Source: CAZFDE01 sp964517795 (GTDB lineage: Bacteria > Planctomycetota > Phycisphaerae > Sedimentisphaerales > Anaerobacaceae). From it: DNA of 17,646 nucleotides. The notes under the pieces are model-generated. The model made no database searches, had not been told where the DNA came from, and saw nothing but the letters and a program-made list of their open reading frames with translations. Below, in pieces: positions 8,734 through 14,778 of the stretch. The stretch's first letter is position 1. Each line of letters opens with the position of its first letter. Position numbers and translations under genes: made by a program. Location of the stretch: positions 1 to 17,646 of the forward strand of contig CAZFDE010000054.1 in the NCBI GenBank assembly GCA_964517795.1. The letters are read 5' to 3'.

Positions 8734-10263
8734 TTATTCAACTGCTTGTTGGGAATGTTTGCTGTCGCCCAATGCCTCGATTTTAGGATGGATCGTTTTT
8801 AATACCTTTCGGAAATGAAATCCATAGATCGAAAAACGGACGGCCAACGGCAGACGCCGCGGCTTTCTAAGCGACCAGAGGATTAGCTTCCAGTAATGAA
8901 GCTTGCCCTTTTCGATCAGGCCGATGCGCCACATCGATTTGAAAAAGGCCTTGATCCCGGAATACCGCACATCGGGTAGTCTCACGTCACGGAGATTATA
9001 GTTCTCGAGAAATGTTTTGATGCGCTGGCAATAGTATTTCTGGGAGTAGATCGTATGGAGTACCTTCTGATAGCCGTCGAGCAGTTTGTTCATATCCATC
9101 CGGGGAATGAAATTCATCGTGCAGTCCATATTGTCTCCGGTCGGCAGTTGGGTCAGGCGGTTTTCGCTCATCAGCTTCTTATAGAGATTTGTCCCGCGCG
9201 GGGCATTGAGCAGGCCCACCATGGCGGTAACGATACCGCTTTCCTGGATAAGATCGATCATTCTGTCAAACACGCCGGGCTTGTCACTGTCAAAACCGAC
9301 AATAAAACCGGCCTGCACCTGTAATCCGAACTGCTGTATTTTCTTGATCGCGGCCACGATGTCGCGTCCGGTATTTTGGACCTTATGGCATTCGGTCAGG
9401 CTCGACTCATTCGGCGATTCGACACCGATAAATACGCAGGCAAAGCCGGCTCGGACCATCAGGCGCATCAGTTCGTCATCGTCGGCAAGGTTGATCGAGG
9501 CCTGGGTATTAAAGCAGAAGGGCCGGTCTCTCTGATCCATCCATTCGATCATCGCCGGCAGCAGTTCTTTTTTCAGGATAGCCTTTTTGCCGATAAAATT
9601 ATCGTCCACAAAAAACACTTCTCCCCGCCAGCCGGCCGTATAGAGACTCTCCAGCTCGGCGATAACCTGATCCCTGGCCTTGGTGCGCAGGACATGGCCG
9701 AAAAGACGGGTGACATCACAAAAATCACAATTGAACGGACAACCGCGTGAAAACTGAATGCCCATCAGCGCGTATTTTTTCATATTAATCAAATCCCACT
9801 GCGCAATGGGCGTTTCTTTCAGGTCGGGTTTTTCCCGTGTCGTATAAAGACGGTCAGGGCAGCCTTTTTCCAGATCTTTCAAAAAATGGGGCAAGGTGAC
9901 TTCCGCCTCTTTAAGGATAAGATGATCAATTTTCAAATATGCTTCGGGAAACGCGGTAAACAGCGGACCGCCGGCAGCAATTTTGACATTCAATTTTTTG
10001 CAGCGATCGATCACATGATCAACCGAATTTTTCTGGACCACCATGCCGGTGAGAAAAACGATATCCGCCCATTTAAGGTGTTTGTCCCGCAAGCGGGTGG
10101 TGTTCATATCGACCAGTTTTTTCTCAAACGATTCCGGCAGCATGGCCGCGACCGTTAGTAATCCCAGCGGGGGCAGCAGCGCTTTTTTTGAAATAAAATT
10201 CAACGCGTGCTTCAGGCTCCAGAATGTATTGGGCACTTTTGGATTGATCAGTAAGACCTTCAT
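8734..10263 (-). CDS. B12-binding-domain radical SAM enzyme (DUF4070-type)
   Basis: A 509-residue cytoplasmic enzyme. Residues 1-135 resemble the cobalamin-binding Rossmann domain (MKVLLINPK, PPLGLLTVAAMLP, IVFLTGMVV, AAGGPLFT) without an obvious DxHxxG cobalamin-ligand motif. The radical SAM core holds the 4Fe-4S motif C175-x3-C179-x2-C182 (RGCPFNCDFC), then FFVDDNFIGKK and VFIGVESPNE. The C-terminal part after about residue 380 resembles the DUF4070 region found in proteins related to the hopanoid methylase HpnP. Such enzymes often methylate or rearrange lipids and other unactivated carbons, but the substrate here is unknown and no hopanoid gene is nearby. The ATG at 10263 is chosen because it begins the canonical first strand; an in-frame TTG at 10284 is possible. 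It lies 57 bases after the small zinc-motif gene on the same strand, so co-transcription is likely. Confidence 0.88.
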   Translation of the reverse strand: MKVLLINPKVPNTFWSLKHALNFISKKALLPPLGLLTVAAMLPESFEKKLVDMNTTRLRDKHLKWADIVFLTGMVVQKNSVDHVIDRCKKLNVKIAAGGPLFTAFPEAYLKIDHLILKEAEVTLPHFLKDLEKGCPDRLYTTREKPDLKETPIAQWDLINMKKYALMGIQFSRGCPFNCDFCDVTRLFGHVLRTKARDQVIAELESLYTAGWRGEVFFVDDNFIGKKAILKKELLPAMIEWMDQRDRPFCFNTQASINLADDDELMRLMVRAGFACVFIGVESPNESSLTECHKVQNTGRDIVAAIKKIQQFGLQVQAGFIVGFDSDKPGVFDRMIDLIQESGIVTAMVGLLNAPRGTNLYKKLMSENRLTQLPTGDNMDCTMNFIPRMDMNKLLDGYQKVLHTIYSQKYYCQRIKTFLENYNLRDVRLPDVRYSGIKAFFKSMWRIGLIEKGKLHYWKLILWSLRKPRRLPLAVRFSIYGFHFRKVLKTIHPKIEALGDSKHSQQAVE

Positions 10264-10320
10264 TTTATTCACTCGAATCAGCAATAAAGACGGATGCTTG
10301 TTATGTTATGACAGAAATCG

Positions 10321-10482
10321 CTATTTGCAAACGTGGCGGTACGGCTTTGCCTTTTCTTTGGATGCCATATAGTCCAGGTGGAAGCGGCAGTAAATCTGAT
10401 GATTATAGATACTCAGTAAGCGATTGCAGTCGGGAAACTGGCATCTTCTGTCTTGCGGGGATGTCTTCAATTGTTTGGCCAT
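10321..10482 (-). CDS. Small zinc-binding-motif protein, 53 residues
   Basis: MAKQLKTSPQ begins a 53-residue basic protein with C14-x4-C19, then LSIYN, then C32-x2-H35. The pattern C-x4-C-x3-LS-x-YN-x4-C-x2-H looks like a compact zinc site seen in many short bacterial proteins. The frame stays open upstream of 10482, but the ATG at 10482 has an excellent AAGGA ribosome site five bases before it and begins exactly where the sequence becomes protein-like. The gene precedes the radical SAM gene by 57 bases on the same strand. A role in nucleic-acid or protein binding is inferred only from the motif; no function can be assigned. Confidence 0.7.
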   Translation of the reverse strand: MAKQLKTSPQDRRCQFPDCNRLLSIYNHQIYCRFHLDYMASKEKAKPYRHVCK

Positions 10483-10883
10483 TGCATTCCTTTCAGGGCA
10501 CTTTATAATCCGGCATCTGGCAGAGGGGGCATTCCGAACTGTCTGGACCGGACACTCTACATGCACACTATACCATAGATGTGCCCGAATTGCTCATATA
10601 TTCGCCATTGATGAGAAAAGTTTTGCTTTCTTCACGTCGCGTCACAGGCTGGCAGCAGCGAGAATGCCTGTTTTTAGGCCGCTTAAAGCGTTTTATGACG
10701 AAAATATCAGTGGAGCTTTTATGCAATAAAAAAAAAGAGTATTTTGCTAAAAAGAGAAAAAAAACCGTATTGGTCTTCGCACTTTATCGGCGGCTTGGGT
10801 TGGTCGCCTGCCGTGTATTTGCTATGCGATTACAAACCTCAAGCGTGTATTGTTCATTGGGGCAAAAAAGTGGACGATCATTT

Positions 10884-10948
10884 TTTGGGTGTCCCTTTAA
10901 AAAGCCAAACGCCGACACGATTTGCTGAAAATCCTGTCGGCTTGGCTT
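10884..10948 (-). terminator. Terminator-like dispersed repeat, copy B
   Basis: This is the better-paired copy. On the plus strand AAGCCAA (10902-10908), AC, GCCGACA (10911-10917), a 17-base loop, TGTCGGC (10935-10941) and TTGGCTT (10942-10948) form a 14-bp stem with one two-base bulge. Read on the minus strand it ends in a T-run, as in an intrinsic terminator, but no gene ends close to it: the nearest upstream minus-strand gene stops at 11440. GGGTGTCCC beside the stem is also conserved between the two copies. Confidence 0.6.
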
Positions 10949-10974
10949 ACCTTCACCCTAATTTATACCTCCAG

Positions 10975-10999
10975 CGCAGCGGCAGAACATCCCGCTGCG
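10975..10999. other. Perfect 8-bp hairpin
   Basis: CGCAGCGG (10975-10982) and CCGCTGCG (10992-10999) pair perfectly around a 9-base loop, CAGAACATC. No T-run follows. It lies between the terminator-like repeat and the tandem array and may be part of the same structured element. Confidence 0.5.
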
Positions 11000-11009
11000 A
11001 TGTTACCGT

Positions 11010-11252
11010 GCTGGGTTTGTGCGCTTGCAAACCCAGCGAGAAGGGGAGAGACTAAAAAATCTCATCCGATATATCAATCACGGTGGACCCGTGCTTGGTA
11101 TCAAGTGCTGGGTTTGTCTTAGAACAATTCAAACCCAGCGAAGAAGAGGAGAGAGAGATTTATATCAATCACAGGCATTGCCTGCGTCTGATTGCTTGCT
11201 GGGTTTGTCCTGAAAACAATTCAAACCCAGCGAAGAAGAGGAGAGAGAGAGT
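11010..11252. repeat. Tandem array of three stem-loop units
   Basis: Three units start at 11010, 11107 and 11198 (lengths about 97, 91 and 55 or more). Each begins with GCTGGGTTTG, a variable loop of 8, 13 or 14 bases, and its perfect complement CAAACCCAGC (11028-11037, 11130-11139, 11222-11231). A GA-rich tail follows (GAAGAAGAGGAGAGAGAG in units 2 and 3; a variant in unit 1). Units 1 and 2 continue with ATATCAATCAC and a second hairpin that differs in sequence but keeps pairing (CACGG/CCGTG; CAGGC/GCCTG, the latter enclosed by CAATCA/TGATTG). There are no terminator T-runs on either strand, no CRISPR-like spacing and no coding potential. Function unknown; a dispersed repeat family or a structured RNA are the alternatives. 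Confidence 0.75.
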
Positions 11253-11295
11253 TCATTTTATTGACAACGCGAAACGACCGCGATTATCTTCTGCC

Positions 11296-11342
11296 GAGCT
11301 TGAAACCTCGCTTGAATTTTTGATATTTAGGTAATCAAGCTC
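11296..11342. other. 8-bp inverted repeat downstream of the receiver-like gene
   Basis: GAGCTTGA (11296-11303) and TCAAGCTC (11335-11342) are perfect complements enclosing 31 AT-rich bases. On the minus strand it lies about 100 bases after the stop codon at 11440. It could form a weak transcript-end structure, but there is no T-run directly after it. Confidence 0.35.
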
Positions 11343-11439
11343 AGCTTGGGGGGAGAAAACTCTTCGTGAGCAATATATTTAACATGGTCAAAACAGCCAT
11401 GCTTGCTCTCCTGGTTAAGTTATCAGCGAATGGTGTTCG

Positions 11440-11856
11440 TCACTGTGAGCGGCTGTGCTTTACGGCTGCAATCGATTCGATCGCCGCATCGACACTGCTT
11501 AGCCCGAGTACATTCATCAGGGTTCGCTTGAGCAGTTCATCGTCGGCCTGGTCGGTCAATACGGCGGATACGCCCAGACTGCGTGCTTCGATCTCCTGGC
11601 CGGAGTCGCCCGACGTGATGAAAACAATCGTCGGTATGTCCGGCTTGACGGCCCTGAGGTTCCGAACGAACTGTCCGTCCGGCATGTCCTCTAAATCCCA
11701 GGTGCTGATAACGCTGTCCACTTTTTCATTTTTCAAAGAACGTGCGGCTTCAACTCCAGACCGCATATCGATAAGTCGTATGGGTAATTCTTTAAGTACC
11801 TTGCTACGACCTTCTAATCCAACGGTTAACACATTTGCTTTTACGAGAACGAGCAT
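11440..11856 (-). CDS. Degenerate response-regulator receiver-like protein
   Basis: A 138-residue single-domain protein with the alternating strand/helix pattern of a CheY-like receiver and no output domain. The region STWDLEDMPDGQFVRNLR aligns with the phospho-acceptor segment of CheY (SDWNMPNMDG), placing T52 where aspartate is expected; D54 is two residues later. The paired acidic residues after strand 1 are missing (VLTVGLEG), and the conserved lysine after strand 5 is absent (VLTDQADDELL), although the T81-S82 pair after strand 4 is kept. It is therefore probably a pseudo-receiver that acts by protein contact rather than phosphorylation. AGGAAGG lies three bases before the ATG. It is on the same strand as parB, 517 bases downstream, with its own candidate promoter. 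A link to chromosome segregation is only positional. Confidence 0.75.
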   Translation of the reverse strand: MLVLVKANVLTVGLEGRSKVLKELPIRLIDMRSGVEAARSLKNEKVDSVISTWDLEDMPDGQFVRNLRAVKPDIPTIVFITSGDSGQEIEARSLGVSAVLTDQADDELLKRTLMNVLGLSSVDAAIESIAAVKHSRSQ

Positions 11857-11943
11857 TTACCTTCCTGTCTAACTCTCTGCCCGTTACTCCTCTTTAACAA
11901 CTCGTTTGGTTATTCACTTTTTTTCGACTTCGCTGGTATATAG

Positions 11944-11959
11944 TGCGAGTGGCGTGCCA
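11944..11959 (-). promoter_or_regulatory. Sigma54-like -24/-12 promoter
   Basis: The minus strand reads TGGCACGCCACTCGCA, one base from the consensus TGGCACRNNNNTTGCW (TCGC instead of TTGC). It would start transcription near 11932, about 75 bases before the start codon of the receiver-like gene. An activator site was not identified. The match could be chance because the same bases form a short TGGC/GCCA palindrome. Confidence 0.35.
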
Positions 11960-12016
11960 AAGCCCACGGAAAAAATAAAAAAATTATATCTTCTTTTTTG
12001 ATAGACACTTATATTC

Positions 12017-12163
12017 TTATTTATTTTTGGTGCACTTTTTGGTCGCGATGAGCAGATTGACCAATTCGGCTGGTTGTTTTGCGACAGATCTTTTATTATT
12101 TCTTATATTGCAGGGCATTATCTGAAAACGACCATTTTGGTGCGTACCGACCAAAACGGCCAC
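12017..12163 (-). CDS. Possible 48-residue hypothetical protein
   Basis: A frame starting with GTG at 12163 (or ATG at 12118 for a 33-residue form) ends with TAA at 12017-12019. The peptide has a protein-like central part (GTHQNGRFQIMPCNI) and a basic, probably helical end (VAKQPAELVNLLIATKK). The frame is open a further 14 codons upstream. Neither start has a ribosome site, and the frame covers the TTTTGGT/ACCAAAA inverted repeat. No family is recognised; it may be a gene remnant or chance. Confidence 0.2.
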   Translation of the reverse strand: MAVLVGTHQNGRFQIMPCNIRNNKRSVAKQPAELVNLLIATKKCTKNK

Positions 12164-12373
12164 CTCATTTAGTAGTGCGCTTTCAAGGGATCTAAATTTA
12201 CTAACAGATCAAAAAGTATCAGCGTATGAAACAGTTTTATGGGATAAATTTAATTGATATGTATTCCGAAGCCGCCAATAAAGCCGGTTATCAGTATTGA
12301 TATCGACGATTTGAGCAGCACTATAAATCGTTTTTGTTATTGAATGCGATTATAAGGATAGACCTTAGTGTAT

Positions 12374-13318
12374 TTAATACTCATCCGTTATTCCAAGTAA
12401 CTCGGTGATCCGGTCGAAATCGTTGAGACTGTAAAATTCGATCACAATCTTGCCGCGGTACCCGTTCTTTCGGGTATTAATATTGACACGTGTGCCGAGC
12501 TGGCTGGTCAGCTTCTTTTCAAGGTCTTCGATATGCGGTGCTTTTGGGGGCTTGGGTTTTTCACCTTCTGTTTTTGAATCGAGATGATGACGGACAAGCC
12601 GTTCGACTTCGCGGACACTGAGCCGCCCCGCCAACGCGCGGTTCGCCAATTTTCGCCTGAGATCATCGTTCGGCAGTGCAAGGATCGCCCTGGCGTGCCC
12701 CATGCTCAGGGTGGTATCGATCAGCATTTCTATGATCTCTTGCGGCAAGTCAAGCAGGCGTATGTAGTTAGCGACAACAGAGCGGTCTTCGCCCAGTCGC
12801 TGGGCGGCTTGAGCCTGCGTGAGTGAAAACTTATCAATATAATTTTTGTAGGCCGTCGCCCTTTCGATCGGATTGAGATCGCTGCGGTGAATATTTTCAA
12901 TCAGGGCTAATTCCAACATCTGTTCATCGTTTGCTTCGCGAACAATGGCCGGTATTTCTGTCAGGCCGGCCATGCAAGCCGCACGGAAACGACGTTCACC
13001 GGTTATGATCTCATAGCCTTGGCGAGATTGGCGAACAACGAGAGGCTGGATAAGACCTGCCGACTTTATGGAATCTGCCAGTTCTAACAGTTCTTTTTCG
13101 TCCCAGTTTGTACGCGGCTGATATGGGTTCGCCCGGATATCCTTGACATTAATACGATGCAGAACGTCCGATAAGTCCTTATTTGACATCGACTTATCGC
13201 CAGAAAACTCGGTGATCGTTACTGGTGTCAGATCTGAATCTTCGCGAGTCATTGGTCCAAGCAGAGACGCCAAGCCCCTGCCCAAGTGTTTGGGTTTTTC
13301 TTTCTTTTTATCCGACAT
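12374..13318 (-). CDS. parB: Chromosome-partitioning protein ParB (Spo0J/Noc family)
   Basis: A 314-residue ParB. It binds parS, loads as a CTP-gated clamp and spreads to form the partition complex at the origin. Visible parts are a basic N-terminal segment ending HLGRGLASLLG (11-21, the usual ParA-contact region), the ParB/Srx domain from about residue 54 with NPYQPR (64-69), the CTP-binding TGERRFRA box (106-113) and ENIHRSDLNPIERA (141-154), a helix-turn-helix at about 164-190 (LTQAQAAQRLGEDRSVVANYI), and a C-terminal dimerisation domain. Length is normal for the family. AAGGAG lies seven bases before the ATG. Two perfect parS sites lie just upstream. The usual upstream parA is absent from this window: the divergent neighbour is an HNH endonuclease gene. 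Confidence 0.97.
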   Translation of the reverse strand: MSDKKKEKPKHLGRGLASLLGPMTREDSDLTPVTITEFSGDKSMSNKDLSDVLHRINVKDIRANPYQPRTNWDEKELLELADSIKSAGLIQPLVVRQSRQGYEIITGERRFRAACMAGLTEIPAIVREANDEQMLELALIENIHRSDLNPIERATAYKNYIDKFSLTQAQAAQRLGEDRSVVANYIRLLDLPQEIIEMLIDTTLSMGHARAILALPNDDLRRKLANRALAGRLSVREVERLVRHHLDSKTEGEKPKPPKAPHIEDLEKKLTSQLGTRVNINTRKNGYRGKIVIEFYSLNDFDRITELLGITDEY

Positions 13319-13364
13319 TGTTTTGCTCCTTCAAATAATTCGATCCTTCGAAATGGATGCCATT

Positions 13365-13393
13365 AAAATACAGCTATCAAGAAAAAGATGCAA
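13365..13393 (-). promoter_or_regulatory. Candidate parB promoter
   Basis: On the minus strand TTGCAT (13388-13393) and TATTTT (13365-13370) are separated by exactly 17 bases, placing the start near 13358 and a 40-base leader before parB. The parS site at 13402-13417 begins nine bases upstream of the -35 box, so ParB loading there could repress or modulate its own gene. Confidence 0.45.
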
Positions 13394-13401
13394 CAAAAAA
13401 A

Positions 13402-13417
13402 TGTTTCACGTGAAACA
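13402..13417. promoter_or_regulatory. parS: parS site 1
   Basis: TGTTTCACGTGAAACA is a perfect 16-bp palindrome identical to the canonical bacterial parS consensus. It lies 84 bases upstream of parB, beside its probable promoter. It is the expected loading site for the adjacent ParB. Confidence 0.97.
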
Positions 13418-13736
13418 ATGCATTTTTTTATTAATCATTGATTCCTGATAATCAGTGATTGTTTATGAGTTTAGAAAGCCGGCGGTTTAATGAAACATAT
13501 AAAAATTGTTCATATAAAAATGCTGCTCTTCTAAAAGACAAAAATATATATGCTCTGTAGAAATACACGCAATGACAAATAAGTATCATTTCGGCAGAGC
13601 AAAATATATACTTTTTTAAGCCAACGCTTTTTAATTTTCAGAAACCATCTTAGCATCAATTTAAGAAAAATTTAGAATCACACATATAAAAATAATGTAA
13701 AATCTTCAATGATCAGAAATCGATCATCGATTGGAT

Positions 13737-13752
13737 TGTTTCACGTGAAACA
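13737..13752. promoter_or_regulatory. parS: parS site 2
   Basis: A second perfect TGTTTCACGTGAAACA, 319 bases from the first. It is preceded by ATCGATCATCGAT and an imperfect inverted repeat (CAATGATC and GATCATCGATTG, 13707-13732). Two intact copies so close together make chance essentially impossible. Confidence 0.97.
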
Positions 13753-13893
13753 TTCAAACATTACCTGTTTGCAAATTTAAAAACGGCCGAATTGTAATAA
13801 AATTTTTTAACAAAATCTATATAAAGCAATAAATGTATGTATGTTATAAATATAACTATCTAACAATTATAATGTAAATCTCATAAACATTAA

Positions 13894-14008
13894 TTTTTAC
13901 GTGTTATAATGATCCACAGACAATTGCATATGTTTTATCGCAGCAATCGCCTGCGGTTCAAACGGGTTTAAGCAGGGCAAAACAGAACTGTGGATCAGGA
14001 CGTAAAAA
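13894..14008. repeat. Long interrupted inverted repeat with DnaA-box-like arms
   Basis: TTTTTACG (13894-13901) pairs with CGTAAAAA (14001-14008), and TGATCCACAG (13910-13919) pairs with CTGTGGATCA (13988-13997), giving 18 perfectly complementary bases in two blocks around 68 central bases. TGATCCACA and its mirror TGTGGATCA are each one base from the DnaA box TTATCCACA. A small internal hairpin, CGCAG/CTGCG, lies at 13939-13955. It could be a pair of divergent DnaA sites or the stem of a structured RNA. Confidence 0.6.
13902..13910 (+). promoter_or_regulatory. Extended -10 promoter candidate for the HNH gene
   Basis: TGTTATAAT is a perfect extended -10 element (TGnTATAAT); no -35 box is evident at the usual distance. 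Transcription would begin near 13917, inside the left DnaA-box-like arm, leaving a leader of about 225 bases before the HNH gene. Binding at that arm would block it. Confidence 0.4.
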
Positions 14009-14069
14009 TAACGGCTGGCAGGACGATTAAATTTGAAAACTTAGGATGATCCGTATGCATATAAATACG

Positions 14070-14097
14070 TTCGAGAAATCAGTTGAAATTTTTCGAA
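14070..14097 (+). other. Hairpin in the HNH gene leader
   Basis: TTCGAGAAAT (14070-14079) and ATTTTTCGAA (14088-14097) form a 10-bp stem with one G-U pair around the 8-base loop CAGTTGAA. ATGCAT occurs on both sides (14055-14060 and 14097-14102). It lies 45 bases before the HNH start codon. The lack of a following T-run argues against a simple terminator. Confidence 0.4.
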
Positions 14098-14142
14098 TGC
14101 ATGATTAAGATAAAAAGACAGTATCGGTAACAGGGTGATTTA

Positions 14143-14778
14143 ATGTTTGCATCGCATCAAAATCCTGGATTAGACTGTAATGTACTGGTGCTCAATAAGC
14201 ACTATATGGCATTGCGTATTGTCAGGGCGCGCCGCGCATTTTCATTGCTGTTCCGGGAGCTGGCCGAGGTCGTTTCGTGCGAAGAGGGCAATTACTATAA
14301 TTATGATTTTGAAAATTGGTGCGAAGTCAGCCAGTTCAAACGCAATTTCGAGCCTGACAATCACGATTGGATCTCGACTGTAAATTTACATATCGCGGTG
14401 CCGCGTATCATTCGATTACTTTTCTACGATCGGCTTCCGCGTAATACAGTTAAATTCAATCGGCGTAATATCTTTGCCCGTGACAAAAATACCTGTCAAT
14501 ATTGCGGCAAGCATTTCAGTACCACCGAACTGTCACTGGATCACATTATACCGCGAAGTCTGGGCGGCAAGAGTCTCTGGACGAATATCGTCTGTGCATG
14601 TACGCAGTGCAACGTCAAAAAAGGCGGCCGCACGCCCGCACAGGCACGCATGAAACTGATACGAAAACCGATCAAGCCGCAATCCAATCCATTGCTGCAT
14701 GTTCACCTCGGCCATCAGCGATATAAAAGCTGGAAACAATTCCTCGATCACGCATACTGGTCTGTCGAATTGAAATAA
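14143..14778 (+). CDS. HNH endonuclease family protein
   Basis: A 211-residue protein whose C-terminal half (about 104-165) is a classic HNH module with a zinc-binding CxxC pair on each side: C118-x2-C121 (TCQYCGK), then LDHIIPRSLGG with D133-H134, N148, and C153-x2-C156 in the CACTQCNVKKGGRTP segment. Residues 1-100 form an extra domain typical of bacterial HNH proteins that begin NVLVLNKHYMALRIV. The fold predicts metal-dependent DNA cleavage; the biological target is not evident, and no methylase or other restriction component is near. The ribosome site is modest (AGGGTGA, five bases upstream). It is divergent from parB across the parS region. Related proteins are widespread as chromosomal genes, so it need not be mobile. 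Confidence 0.9.
   Translation: MFASHQNPGLDCNVLVLNKHYMALRIVRARRAFSLLFRELAEVVSCEEGNYYNYDFENWCEVSQFKRNFEPDNHDWISTVNLHIAVPRIIRLLFYDRLPRNTVKFNRRNIFARDKNTCQYCGKHFSTTELSLDHIIPRSLGGKSLWTNIVCACTQCNVKKGGRTPAQARMKLIRKPIKPQSNPLLHVHLGHQRYKSWKQFLDHAYWSVELK

Larger units (their letters stand above)
10483..11439. other. 957-bp non-coding region rich in stem-loops
   Basis: No convincing gene was found: the open frames here overlap each other, lack ribosome sites and read through repeats. The left third may contain the small zinc-protein promoter (TATAGT near 10569-10574 on the minus strand, no clear -35). From 10788 on there is a succession of hairpins: CGGCGGC/GCC-T-GCCG at 10788-10813, the terminator-like repeat copy B, a stem at 10975-10999, a three-unit array at 11010-11252, and an inverted repeat at 11296-11342. 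The density of perfect stems argues for repeat-derived or structured RNA rather than decayed coding sequence. Confidence 0.6.
11857..12373. other. 517-bp AT-rich gap between parB and the receiver-like gene
   Basis: It contains a sigma54-like promoter (11944-11959), a perfect minus-strand TATAAT (11983-11988) without a good -35, an inverted repeat TTTTGGT/ACCAAAA (12135-12141 and 12150-12156) and one weak small ORF (12017-12163). A 24-codon plus-strand ORF (12226-12300) lacks a ribosome site. No terminator for parB was recognised. Confidence 0.5.
13418..14142. other. AT-rich candidate origin region between parB and HNH genes
   Basis: About 725 bp of strongly AT-rich DNA without a credible gene. 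It holds the second parS, near-palindromes (CTGATAATCAG at 13445-13455, with AATCATTGATT and AATCAGTGATT around it), an inverted repeat TGCTCTG/CAGAGCA (13551-13557 and 13595-13601) flanked by TATATA, and paired DnaA-box-like sequences near 13910 and 13989. Genes point outward on both sides. Together with parB and two parS sites this suggests oriC or its close neighbourhood, but dnaA and dnaN are not in the window and no perfect TTATCCACA was seen. Confidence 0.45.

Noticed and set aside
11010..11252. CRISPR array
   Set aside because: Repeats are inverted-stem units of unequal spacing with related rather than unique intervening sequence, and no cas genes are present.
11261..11289. Promoter with perfect TTGACA at 11261-11266
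   Set aside because: The sequence 17 bases on (TTATCT) is a poor -10 and it would only read antisense into the receiver-like gene.
10581..11334. Several overlapping plus-strand frames across the repeat island
   Set aside because: They have no ribosome sites, overlap each other, and their sequence is just translated stem-loop repeats.
11366..11872. 168-residue plus-strand frame
   Set aside because: It is the antisense shadow of the receiver-like gene, which has a ribosome site and recognisable fold pattern on the minus strand.
12226..12300. 24-codon plus-strand ORF in the parB downstream gap
   Set aside because: No ribosome site, no recognisable family, and the length is expected by chance in AT-rich DNA.
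13910..13997. tRNA-like gene bounded by TGATCCACAG/CTGTGGATCA
   Set aside because: The spacing superficially suits an acceptor stem, but there is no D-arm, anticodon arm or T-arm pattern between the arms.
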